Source: CAVUAN01 sp963739435
Lineage (GTDB): Bacteria > Acidobacteriota > Thermoanaerobaculia > UBA5066 > Gp7-AA6
Reading direction: 5' to 3'
Assembly: GCA_963739435.1 (NCBI GenBank)
Contig: CAVUAN010000025.1
Span: 1-64,000 of the forward strand
Length of the DNA: 64,000 nt
Part shown: one piece after another, positions 54,009 to 61,322 of the stretch
How the letters are laid out: each line of letters opens with the position of its first letter
Numbering within the stretch: the first letter of the stretch is position 1
Position numbers and translations under genes: made by a program
Notes under the pieces: generated by a model
What the model was told of the DNA's origin: nothing
The model's input: the letters and a program-made list of their open reading frames with translations, nothing else
Databases searched by the model: none

Positions 54009-56114
54009 CTACCAGTGCACGCGGATGCGGGCGTCGACGGCGATTGCGCCCCGTCCAGGCTCGAGGGCGACCAGGGGGTTGATGTCCATCTCCTGGATCT
54101 CGGGGAGATCCTGCACCATGCGCGAGACCCGCAGGAGCGTTTCGGTCAGAGCCTGTCGGTCAGCCCTGGGTCCGCCGCGGAAACCGTCGAGGAGCTTCAC
54201 GCCGCGGATCTGATCGAGCATGGCGTGGGCGTCGGCGTCGGTGATGGGTGATACCCGGAAGACGACGTCCTTCCAGACCTCGACGGCAATCCCGCCGATG
54301 CCAAAGCCGATGAGCGGCCCGAAGCCCGGAGTCTGTGAGACTCCCACGAAGGTCTCGACCCCGCGCGGCGCCATCTCCTGGACCAGCGCGCCCGTCATCT
54401 CCTTCTCGCGGTTGACGCGAGCCAGATTCCGGCGAATCGCCGTGTAGGCCTCGAAGACCGCCTCGGCGTCTGCCAGGCCGAGCACCACGCCGCCCAATTC
54501 CGTCTTGTGCGTGATCGTCTCGGAGGCGAGCTTCAGGGCGACGGGAAACCCGATGCGGGCGGCGGCAGCCGCGGCGCCGGCGGCGTCTGAGGCCACCTCT
54601 TCTCTGGGCGTGCGGATTTGATAGGCGCCGAGCACGCACCGCACCTCGCCGGGCGAAAGCCAGCGGTTGGGGCCGCCGGCGCGCACCGCCGCGCGCGCCT
54701 CTTCCGGCCGAACGCCGGCCAGCTCGGGAATCGTGCCTGGCGGCGACGCGAGCCACCGGCCGTAGCGCACGGCGCGCGCCAGAGCCTGGGCGGCAGCCTC
54801 GGGGAATGCATAGGACGGGAAGCGTCCTTCGCGCAGCGAAGAAAGGGCTGCGGGGATGCCGTGCGTCCCCATGAAGCAGGTGACGATGGGCTTCTTTGCT
54901 CCCGCGCCCGCGCGCCGGATCGCAGCGGCGACATCCGCGGCCTCCGTGACGATGGGGGGCACGAAGAGAACGATGACCGAGTCGACAGCGTCGTCCTGGA
55001 GCAGCAGTCCGAGCGCCCGTTCGAAGGAAGCGGGCGAGGCGCTCGCGATCATGTCGACGGGATTCTTCGTCGATGCCTCGGCCGGTAGAAACGTCTTGAG
55101 CTCCGCGACGGTCTTTGGCGACAGCGCTGGGATGGCGAGGCCGCGGCTTTCGCACGCGTCCGAGGCCATGATGGCGGGGCCTCCGGCGTTCGTCAGCAGG
55201 GCGACGCGGTTTCCCGCGGGCACGGGCTGGTTGGCGAGCAGCATCGCCAGGTCGAAGAGCTCCTCCATCGTGTCGGTCCGGATGACGCCGGCCTGGCCGA
55301 GGAGGGCATCCACGGCGACATCGAGGCCCGCGAGCGCGCCCGTGTGCGAGGAGGCCGCGCGCGCGCCGGCCTCCGTGCGGCCGCTCTTGACGACGGCGAT
55401 CGGCTTCTTTCTCGCGACACGCCGTGCGATCTGCATGAAACGGGCGGGGTTGCCGAGGCTCTCGAGGTAGAGAAGAATGACGCGACATCCCGGGTCGTCC
55501 TCCCAGTACTCGAGCAGGTCGTTGCCGGAGACGTCCGCCTTGTTGCCCATCGACACGAACTGCGAGATGCCGATGCCGAGGTCGCGCGCCGTGTCGAGGA
55601 TCGCCAGACCAATGGCGCCCGACTGCGACGAGAACGCAACACTGCCATGGGGCGGCCAGGTCGGGGCAAACGTGGCATTCAAGTTCACCTGCGGGTCGGT
55701 GTTCAGAAGGCCGAGGCAGTTGGGCCCGATCATGCGCATCCGGGCTCCGCGGACGACCTGTGTGAGCTCGTCCTGCAGGGCCTTGCCCTCGGTACCCGTC
55801 TCGCCGAAGCCGGCCGTCAGGACGACGAGGCCACGGACATGTTTTGCGGCGCATTCACGGGCAGCCGCGAGGACATGCTCCTTCGGGATGGTGATGACGG
55901 CCAGGTCGACATCCCCGGGCACGTCCAGAATCGATTTGTACGCGGTGACCGACTGGACGACCGGTGACGAGCGGTTGACGGGGTAGACCGGCCCGGGAAA
56001 CCCCTGGGACACGAGGTTGTGGAAGACCTCGCCGGAGATCGATCCGCGCTGGCGCGAGGCGCCGATGACGGCGACGGATCTCGGGCGGAAGACCGCATCG
56101 AGCGGATGGCCCAT
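54009..56114 (-). CDS. ADP-forming acyl-CoA (acetyl-CoA) synthetase, single-chain
   Basis: This 701-residue cytoplasmic enzyme interconverts acyl-CoA and acid with ATP formation. The N-terminal CoA-binding domain (FRPRSVAVIGASRQRGSISGEVFHNLV) is followed by a ligase-CoA domain with the catalytic His in ASSHTGALAGLDV (about residue 255). A third domain follows (LLTNAGGPAIMASDACESRGL, KNPVDMIASA). The C-terminal ATP-grasp domain has GFPVALKLASETITHKTELGGVVLGL, ALVQEMAPRGVETFVGVSQTPGFGPLIGFGIGGIAVEVWKDVVFRVSP and EMDINPLVALE. ATG 56114 is taken because the CoA-binding start is then at the usual place; the extension above it is antisense to the next gene. Confidence 0.95.
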   Translation of the reverse strand: MGHPLDAVFRPRSVAVIGASRQRGSISGEVFHNLVSQGFPGPVYPVNRSSPVVQSVTAYKSILDVPGDVDLAVITIPKEHVLAAARECAAKHVRGLVVLTAGFGETGTEGKALQDELTQVVRGARMRMIGPNCLGLLNTDPQVNLNATFAPTWPPHGSVAFSSQSGAIGLAILDTARDLGIGISQFVSMGNKADVSGNDLLEYWEDDPGCRVILLYLESLGNPARFMQIARRVARKKPIAVVKSGRTEAGARAASSHTGALAGLDVAVDALLGQAGVIRTDTMEELFDLAMLLANQPVPAGNRVALLTNAGGPAIMASDACESRGLAIPALSPKTVAELKTFLPAEASTKNPVDMIASASPASFERALGLLLQDDAVDSVIVLFVPPIVTEAADVAAAIRRAGAGAKKPIVTCFMGTHGIPAALSSLREGRFPSYAFPEAAAQALARAVRYGRWLASPPGTIPELAGVRPEEARAAVRAGGPNRWLSPGEVRCVLGAYQIRTPREEVASDAAGAAAAAARIGFPVALKLASETITHKTELGGVVLGLADAEAVFEAYTAIRRNLARVNREKEMTGALVQEMAPRGVETFVGVSQTPGFGPLIGFGIGGIAVEVWKDVVFRVSPITDADAHAMLDQIRGVKLLDGFRGGPRADRQALTETLLRVSRMVQDLPEIQEMDINPLVALEPGRGAIAVDARIRVHW

Positions 56115-56147
56115 GAGGGCGCGGATTCTTTCACGAACGGGTGGAGA

Positions 56148-56612
56148 ATGAACGGGCAGATGACGCGGCGCCAACGGATGCTCTTCTCTGCCTTCGCTTT
56201 GGCCGTGGGCGCGGCCGCCCTCTGCTGCGGCGAAAAGGGCGACCCGGTCAAGGCTTCGCTCGACCGGATGGTCAAGGCCGCGCACGCGCGCGACGCCGGG
56301 GCCTTCGCCGACAACATCGCTGCGGACTTTTCGGCCGCCGACGGCATGACGCGCGCCGACGCTCTCCTGACGCTCAAGCGTTATTTCGCGGCCTACGCCA
56401 TTCTCGACGTGACGCTTCGCGATGTGACGATCGAGCGGGCCGAGAACGCTGCCCGCGCCCGCTTCTTAGCCGAGCTCCAGGGCCAGCCCCAGAAGATCGG
56501 GGGCCTGGACGGCATCCTGCCGCGCTCCTCGGCCTGGAAGTTCGATCTGCGCCTGACGCCCGACGGCTCCCGCTGGAAAGTCTCGTGGGCCTCGTGGGAG
56601 CCGAAGGAATGA
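56148..56612 (+). CDS. Small lipoprotein of unknown function
   Basis: This 154-residue protein has a signal peptide ending in a lipobox-like AAALCC (LFSAFALAVGAAALCCGEKGD), so it is probably anchored to the membrane by a lipidated Cys. The mature part (KASLDRMVKAAHARDAGAFADNIAADFSAADGMTRADALLTLKRYFAAYAILDVTLRDVTIERAENAARARFLAEL, WKFDLRLTPDGSRWKVSWASWEP) has an NTF2/SnoaL-like alpha-beta pattern. ATG 56148 overlaps GGAGA closely; ATG 56160 is an alternative. It is divergent from the acyl-CoA synthetase (33 bp apart). Confidence 0.72.
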   Translation: MNGQMTRRQRMLFSAFALAVGAAALCCGEKGDPVKASLDRMVKAAHARDAGAFADNIAADFSAADGMTRADALLTLKRYFAAYAILDVTLRDVTIERAENAARARFLAELQGQPQKIGGLDGILPRSSAWKFDLRLTPDGSRWKVSWASWEPKE

Positions 56613-56660
56613 TCGGGTGATCTGCTATCAGGTGATCGGGTGATTCAGGAAAAACTCGAT
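56611..56660. repeat. Direct repeats of GATCGGGTGAT
   Basis: GATCGGGTGAT occurs at 56611-56621 and 56634-56644, with a related GATCGGGTCACC at 56658-56669. The first copy overlaps the stop of the lipoprotein gene (TGA 56610-56612). The same word builds the larger array at 57363-57451. It lies between two convergent genes. Confidence 0.75.
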
Positions 56661-56664
56661 CGGG

Positions 56665-57309
56665 TCACCGCACGATGCGGATGTTGAATTCCGGCTTGCC
56701 GACCGCGCCCCAGAGCCGCAGCCACAGGAGTAGATAGGCCTCGAGGCCTCGCGCTCCCGTGATGTCGCCCAAATCGATCACGTTTTTCCAGCCGAACGCG
56801 TGGAGCAGCTCGACGACGCGCTGCTTCGCCGCTGCGTCGTTGCCGCAGACGAAGAGGTCGCTTTCGCCGGGAACTTTTCCCGGGCTCACCATCACATTCG
56901 CGTTGACTGTGTTCAGGGCCTTGACGACCCGGGCTTCCGGGAACTTCCGCTGGATGCTCTCGGCGAGCGAGTCGCCTTGCGGCGTGAAGATCGTCGGCGG
57001 CATGCCCTTCGAGAAGTCGAGCGGGTTGGCCACGTCGACCAGGACTTTGCCGGCGAGGTTCTTCGCGCCGGCCGCCGTCAGGGCGTCGAGCGATGCCGCG
57101 CCGTTTGTGCAGTTGAAAACGACCTCGCCAAACGCCGCGGCCTCGGCAAACGTGCCGTGCGACGCTCCGCGGCCTGCCGCCTTCGCAAATGCGGCGGCCT
57201 TCTCGTTGCCCGCTTCGCGGGCGCCCATCTTCACTTCGTGTCCGAGGGACGCGAGCTTGCCCGCGAGCGTCTGCCCCACCAGGCCCGTTCCGAGAACCCC
57301 GATCTTCAT
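56665..57309 (-). CDS. F420-/NADP-dependent oxidoreductase family protein
   Basis: This 214-residue cytoplasmic dehydrogenase begins MKIGVLGTGLVGQTLAGKLASLGHEVKMGAREAGN, a Rossmann dinucleotide-binding motif (GxGxxG). It continues VVFNCTNGAASLDALTAAGAKNLAGKVLVDVANPLDFSKGMPPTIF and VVKALNTVNANVMVSP, the signature of the NADP oxidoreductase/coenzyme F420-dependent family. Neighbours do not indicate F420 use, so NADP(H)-dependent reduction of an unknown substrate is the safer call. The octamer array lies 54 bp upstream of its start. Confidence 0.9.
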   Translation of the reverse strand: MKIGVLGTGLVGQTLAGKLASLGHEVKMGAREAGNEKAAAFAKAAGRGASHGTFAEAAAFGEVVFNCTNGAASLDALTAAGAKNLAGKVLVDVANPLDFSKGMPPTIFTPQGDSLAESIQRKFPEARVVKALNTVNANVMVSPGKVPGESDLFVCGNDAAAKQRVVELLHAFGWKNVIDLGDITGARGLEAYLLLWLRLWGAVGKPEFNIRIVR

Positions 57310-57362
57310 GGAAAGCCTCCTGAATCTGCAGTACGCCGCTCCCTGCCGGACGGGTTCGAGAT

Positions 57363-57451
57363 ATCGGGTGATCGGGTGATCTGGTGATCGGGTGATCGCG
57401 TCAAGAAATCACCACAGTTCACCCGATCACCCGATCGTAGATCACCCGATT
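57363..57451. repeat. Inverted tandem array of ATCGGGTG octamers
   Basis: The left arm (57363-57398) has four to five copies of ATCGGGTG (one variant ATCTGGTG). The right arm (57420-57451) has the inverse (CACCCGAT) in about three copies. ATCGGGTGATCGGGTG at 57363-57378 is perfectly complementary to 57420-57435. A 21-bp spacer (GCGTCAAGAAATCACCACAGT) separates them. It sits between the reductase start and tRNA-Asn. Confidence 0.9.
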
Positions 57452-57501
57452 GGCGTTTGACTCGCCGGTCGGATGGCTTTATTCTTCGCGGTCCACTCTG
57501 C

Positions 57502-57576
57502 TCCTCAGTAGCTCAATGGCAGAGCACCCGGCTGTTAACCGGGGGGTTGTAGGTTCAAATCCTACCTGAGGAGCCA
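57502..57576 (+). tRNA. tRNA-Asn (GTT)
   Basis: This 75-nt tRNA has acceptor stem TCCTCAG/CTGAGGA, D-stem GCTC/GAGC, anticodon stem CCCGG/CCGGG with loop CTGTTAA (anticodon GTT at 57534-57536), T-arm TGTAG-GTTCAAAT-CCTAC and encoded CCA. Isolated from other RNA genes. A short inverted repeat (GCGCCTCG/CGAGGCGC, 57599-57606 and 57621-57628) follows 22 bp downstream, without a T-run. Confidence 0.97.
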
Positions 57577-57650
57577 ATCCTTCAATCAGTTAGCTGGAGC
57601 GCCTCGAAATTCGCTCGCATCGAGGCGCACGATCTGCCTTCTGTTTCCCA

Positions 57651-59057
57651 ATGCGTTCAGGTAATAAGGTAGCTGAGTCCGACACTCCGGTGGGAATCAC
57701 GTCGCAAAGCAAAAGCAGGGTTCTCCTGGTCGATGATCAGGCCAGTCTCCGAATGGCCCTGGGCAAGGTGCTGCGGGCCGACGGTTACGAGGTCGAGGAA
57801 GCGGAGAGCCTGCTCGCCGCGAGGGAGCGCTTCCATGCCACGCGGCCCAACGCCGTCGTCGCGAGCTGCCGGCTCCCGGATGGGGGGGTCCTCGAGCTGC
57901 TCGCCGAGGTGAAGGCGGCCGATCCCGGAACGGCCTGCCTCGTGCTCGCGGAATATCGCGACCTCGAGACCGCCGCGCGAGCGCTGGTCGAGGGGGCTGA
58001 GCAGTTTCTGATGAAGCCGGTGGACCGGCCGGCGCTCCTGCTCGTCCTCCAGCGCGTTCTGGAGAACCAGCGCAACCGACGCCGCGTGCTGCGGGACGAG
58101 TCGCTTCAGACGCGCGAGCTGCTGGACCCTTTCCTCGGCCAGAGCCCCGCGATCCGCGCTCTGGCCGACCAGTCGAGAAGGATGCTCGTTGGGGAACGGC
58201 CCGTTCTGATTCGTGGCGAGACGGGGACCGGCAAGGGAGTGCTGGCCGCATGGCTCCATCACAACGGACCTCGGAGCAAGGAAGCCTTTCTCGATTTGAA
58301 TTGCGCGGGCCTGTCCCGCGAGTTTCTGGAGACGGAGCTCTTCGGCCACGAGAAGGGCGCTTTCACGGGAGCTGTGGCGAGCAAGGCCGGCCTGCTCGAG
58401 GTGGCGGACCGGGGCTCGCTCTTCCTGGACGAAATCGGAGACGTGGATCCGCTCGTCCAGCCCAAGCTTTTGAAGGTCCTGGAAGAAAAGCGGTTCCGGC
58501 GCCTGGGCGATGTTCGCGATCGGCAGGTGGACGTCTGGTTGATTGCGGCGACCCACCAGGACCTCGCGCGGCTGGTCGAGCAGAAGAGATTCCGCAGCGA
58601 CCTTTATTACAGGATCAGCACGATCCTCTTGCAGTTGCCGCCCTTGCGGGATCGAATCCAGGACATCCCGGTGCTCGCCGACCAGTTCCTTCGGAGGTTC
58701 TCCGCCGAGCTCGTTAGGGGCCCGGTGAGCCTGGCAGCCGAGGCGATGCGCCGCCTGCAGGCGCACTCCTGGCCGGGCAACATCCGGGAATTGCGGAACG
58801 TGCTCGAGCGTGCCGTGCTGTCGTGTGAAGGGGGCGTGCTCGAGCCTGAGGACCTCGGCTTCGACATGGAACGCCGAGCGTCCCGAGAGGAGGTCCCGAT
58901 CAGCCTGACGCTCAAGGAGGCGGAGCGGCGACTCATCGAGAGAACGCTTCGGGAGGAAGGGGGCCGAGTGGATTCCGCCGCGCTCAGGCTTGGGATCTCC
59001 CGCAGCTCCCTGTACCAGAGGATCCAGAAGCACGGGATCGTCGTGTCCAGAATCTAG
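57651..59057 (+). CDS. NtrC-family sigma-54 activator with degenerate receiver domain
   Basis: This 468-residue regulator has an N-terminal receiver (RVLLVDDQASLRMALGKVLRADGYEVEEA...). The phosphoacceptor Asp is replaced by Ser (NAVVASCRLPDGG instead of xxLLDxxLP), and the switch Thr by Ala (CLVLAEYRDLETAA), although the acidic pair DD and the Lys (LMKPVD) remain. The AAA+ domain is intact: Walker A RGETGTGKG, GAFTGA loop (ELFGHEKGAFTGAVAS), Walker B GSLFLDEIGD and the sensor region. The C-terminus is a Fis-type helix-turn-helix (GGRVDSAALRLGISRSSLYQRIQKHGI). No histidine kinase is adjacent. It probably works without phosphorylation, on the promoter at 59164-59179. Confidence 0.94.
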   Translation: MRSGNKVAESDTPVGITSQSKSRVLLVDDQASLRMALGKVLRADGYEVEEAESLLAARERFHATRPNAVVASCRLPDGGVLELLAEVKAADPGTACLVLAEYRDLETAARALVEGAEQFLMKPVDRPALLLVLQRVLENQRNRRRVLRDESLQTRELLDPFLGQSPAIRALADQSRRMLVGERPVLIRGETGTGKGVLAAWLHHNGPRSKEAFLDLNCAGLSREFLETELFGHEKGAFTGAVASKAGLLEVADRGSLFLDEIGDVDPLVQPKLLKVLEEKRFRRLGDVRDRQVDVWLIAATHQDLARLVEQKRFRSDLYYRISTILLQLPPLRDRIQDIPVLADQFLRRFSAELVRGPVSLAAEAMRRLQAHSWPGNIRELRNVLERAVLSCEGGVLEPEDLGFDMERRASREEVPISLTLKEAERRLIERTLREEGGRVDSAALRLGISRSSLYQRIQKHGIVVSRI

Positions 59058-59079
59058 AATTCACGTCCAGAATCTGGAC
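59045..59079. promoter_or_regulatory. Tandem enhancer-like palindromes upstream of the sigma-54 promoter
   Basis: Two sites lie 20 bp apart centre to centre: GTCCAGAATCTAGAA (59045-59059) and GTCCAGAATCTGGAC (59065-59079, a perfect 7+1+7 palindrome). Site 1 overlaps the stop codon of the activator gene. They are about 119 and 139 bp upstream of the expected start of transcription of the small gene, on about the same helix face, as expected for an NtrC-type activator site. Confidence 0.8.
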
Positions 59080-59163
59080 GACGCCGATTCGCCGTTGGCC
59101 GGAAGAAAAGTCAAGTTCCGGCAAGGCCGCTACTTGCCTCCGTGAGCCCTTCCGCTCGCCTCC

Positions 59164-59179
59164 TGGCCCGGCCCTTGCT
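59164..59179 (+). promoter_or_regulatory. Sigma-54 (-24/-12) promoter
   Basis: TGGCCCGGCCCTTGCT matches the consensus TGGCACG-N4-TTGCW at all but one of the fixed positions, with GG and GC separated by exactly 10 bp (59165-59166 and 59177-59178). Transcription should start near 59190, giving about 20 nt of leader. AAGGAGG (59199-59205) then precedes ATG 59211 by five bases. Confidence 0.88.
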
Positions 59180-59210
59180 CTAGGACAGGCTGAGCAACAA
59201 GGAGGCTCCT

Positions 59211-59459
59211 ATGAAGTCAGAAGCAGTCAAAGGCAAGTTGGGCGTCCGGGTCGCGGTTTTCGGTGCCGCCATGGGGTTCGTTCTGCTGTCCTCGCTCGGG
59301 ATCGTGAGCCGCCACGCCGCAAGCTCGAAGGCGCAGATTCCCGTCGCCATCGCGCCGGATCGCGCGTTGGAGGCTCCCGCCGCGACGGCCCAGGCCAACG
59401 AGGACCGGCCGGAGCAACACCTGAAGGGACACTCGGAGATCGTGCTGCAGTGCGATTGA
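59211..59459 (+). CDS. Small membrane-anchored or exported protein under sigma-54 control
   Basis: This 82-residue protein is not recognised. The N-terminal 13 residues are basic (MKSEAVKGKLGVR), followed by one hydrophobic segment (VAVFGAAMGFVLLSSLGIV, about residues 14-32), then an Ala/Pro-rich stretch and a charged tail ending HSEIVLQCD, with its only Cys second to last. It may be a signal-anchored peptide, a secreted peptide or a precursor. ATG 59211 has AAGGAGG five bases upstream and lies 21 bp after the predicted transcription start. The gene is the only one on its transcript, between a sigma-54 promoter and a strong terminator. Confidence 0.8.
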   Translation: MKSEAVKGKLGVRVAVFGAAMGFVLLSSLGIVSRHAASSKAQIPVAIAPDRALEAPAATAQANEDRPEQHLKGHSEIVLQCD

Positions 59460-59483
59460 TTCCTGGAGGAGCCAGGCACCGGG

Positions 59484-59519
59484 CGAGGCGGGTCCAGTTT
59501 GGCCCGCCTCGTTTTTTTT
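59484..59519 (+). terminator. Rho-independent terminator of the small sigma-54-dependent gene
   Basis: The 9-bp stem CGAGGCGGG/CCCGCCTCG (59484-59492 and 59503-59511) has a 10-nt loop and is followed by eight T. It begins 24 bp after the stop codon, so the transcript should be about 330 nt and carry only the 82-residue protein. Confidence 0.95.
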
Positions 59520-59578
59520 CTCCAGCAGGTCAGGCCGTCGCTTTCCGTTGCCGGGTCTGACCCGAGTTTTCCCGGACG

Positions 59579-59646
59579 CGATTCCCGGATTTCGGAGTTC
59601 GTCCCGCGGGAATCGGTCTTCGGACGTCCGAGCGGCCCGCTCGGAC
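59579..59646. promoter_or_regulatory. Two inverted repeats upstream of the TPR lipoprotein gene
   Basis: CGATTCCCG/CGGGAATCG (59579-59587 and 59607-59615) and the near-perfect palindrome GTCCGAGCGG-C-CCGCTCGGAC (59626-59646, 10+1+10) lie 89-156 bp before the ATG at 59735. The second has the shape of a dimeric-regulator operator. Neither is followed by a T-run. No clear promoter hexamers were identified in 59520-59734. Confidence 0.5.
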
Positions 59647-59734
59647 ATATCGCATCTCGAACCACGCGCAGAGGAGGCGTGTCGCGGCGTGCGAGAGCCT
59701 GCAACTCTCCGGACGGGAAAACGTACGGAGGCGC

Positions 59735-61255
59735 ATGCGATTCGGACCATTTCTGACTCTGCTCGGGATCCTGGGAGTCGGCGCCGGGATGGCGACCGGC
59801 GGATGCGCGAAGAAGGAGGCCGCCGCGCTGATCCCGGCGGCCGAGGTAAAGGCGCCGACGCCGGCTGGAGGCGGGAAGATCCCCGTGACAACCGCCTCGG
59901 CGGAAGCGAGGGCGGAGTTCCTGCAGGGGCGCGTCCTGTACGAGAAGTCCCAGGACACCGAGTCGCGGGCTCACTTTCAGAAGGCGTTATCGCTCGACCC
60001 GACCTTCGCTTGGGCCGAGCTCGCGCTCGCCAACGCCGCGCCGACCCGCGGGGAGTTCTTCGATCACCTGCACAAGGCCGTGGCGCTCGCCGACAAGGCG
60101 TCCAGCGGTGAGAGGCTCTTGATCCTCGCGGCGGAGGCCGGAGCGACCGCCAACCCGGCGAGGCAGAAGAATTATTTTGAACAGCTCGTGGCGGCCTATC
60201 CCAACGACGAGAGGGCCCATTTCTATCTCGCCGGCTACTACTTCGGGCAGCAGGATTACGCTCCCTCGATCGAGCACTACAAGAAGGCCACGGAGCTCGC
60301 CCCGGATTACTCGAACGCCTACAACCTGCTCGGCTACGCCTACAGGCAGAGCGGGGACTACGCGAGCTCGGAGAAGGCGTTCCAGAAATACATCGAGCTT
60401 CTTCCCAGGGACCCGAACCCATACGACTCCTACGCCGAGCTCCTTCTGAAGATGGGCCGCTTCGACGACTCGATCGTCCAGTACCGCAAGGCGCTCGAAA
60501 TCGATCCGAACTTCCTGAACGCGTACCAGGGACTCGCCATGGATCTGCTCTACTCCGGCAAGCCTGGCGAGGTCGAGAAGGAGCTGGCCGATTGCCTGAA
60601 GGCCGCGCGGTCGGACGGCGAGACACGGCAGGCGCTCTTCGCGCGCATGATCGTCCACCTCGACCAAGGGCAGACGCCCAGAGCCCTCTCGGACCTGGAC
60701 GAGCAGTATGCGCTGGGCGAGAAGACGAAGGACGTGCCCGCGATGGCGTCTGACCGGGGCCTCAAGGGGCTCCTCTATGCCGAGGGCGGCAAGGCCGACG
60801 CGGCGAAAAAGGAGTACGACGCAGGGCTCAAGCTCGTGCAGGAATCCGATCTGCCCCAGCAGGTCAAGGACAACGAGAAACTCGACTACCACTCCAACAT
60901 GTCCCGCGTCGCGCTCGCCCGGAAGGATTTTGCCGGAGCCCGGAGAGAGGCGGATCTCTTCCGGCAGGGCGCCGAAGCATCGAAGAACCCGGCCACGGTC
61001 CGCAACGCACACGAGCTCGACGGCACCATCGCGCTGACGGAGAGGGACTACGACCGGGCCATTGCGGAGCTCTCGCAGGCCGACCAGCAGAACCCGCAGG
61101 ACCTGTATCGGCTGTGCCAGGCCTACGGCGGGAAGGGCGATACGGCGAAGGCGGGAGAGTTCTGTAAGAAAGCGGCAGACTTCAACAGCGTTCCGAACGT
61201 GAACTACGCGCTCGTTCGGACCAAAGCGAAGGCCGCGGCCGGCCCGAAGAGCTAG
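59735..61255 (+). CDS. TPR-repeat lipoprotein
   Basis: This 506-residue envelope protein has a lipoprotein signal (FGPFLTLLGILGVGAGMATGGC, lipidated Cys about residue 24) and then at least eight TPR-like helix pairs (FAWAELALANAAPTRGEFFDHL, ERAHFYLAGYYFGQQDYAPSIEHYKKATELAPDYSNAYNLLGYAYRQSGDYASSEKAFQKYIELLP, DPNPYDSYAELLLKMGRFDDSIVQYRKALEIDPNFLNAYQGLAM). TPR solenoids bind partner proteins; the partner is unknown. ATG 59735 follows CGGAGG at a normal distance. The next gene, a kinase, starts 67 bp downstream; a functional link between the two is not shown. Confidence 0.85.
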   Translation: MRFGPFLTLLGILGVGAGMATGGCAKKEAAALIPAAEVKAPTPAGGGKIPVTTASAEARAEFLQGRVLYEKSQDTESRAHFQKALSLDPTFAWAELALANAAPTRGEFFDHLHKAVALADKASSGERLLILAAEAGATANPARQKNYFEQLVAAYPNDERAHFYLAGYYFGQQDYAPSIEHYKKATELAPDYSNAYNLLGYAYRQSGDYASSEKAFQKYIELLPRDPNPYDSYAELLLKMGRFDDSIVQYRKALEIDPNFLNAYQGLAMDLLYSGKPGEVEKELADCLKAARSDGETRQALFARMIVHLDQGQTPRALSDLDEQYALGEKTKDVPAMASDRGLKGLLYAEGGKADAAKKEYDAGLKLVQESDLPQQVKDNEKLDYHSNMSRVALARKDFAGARREADLFRQGAEASKNPATVRNAHELDGTIALTERDYDRAIAELSQADQQNPQDLYRLCQAYGGKGDTAKAGEFCKKAADFNSVPNVNYALVRTKAKAAAGPKS

Positions 61256-61322
61256 GAAGCCCCACCCCGCGGTGTAGAGTTCTGGCCGGTCGGATGACAG
61301 TCTCAGCCGGGCTCGCCAGGCG

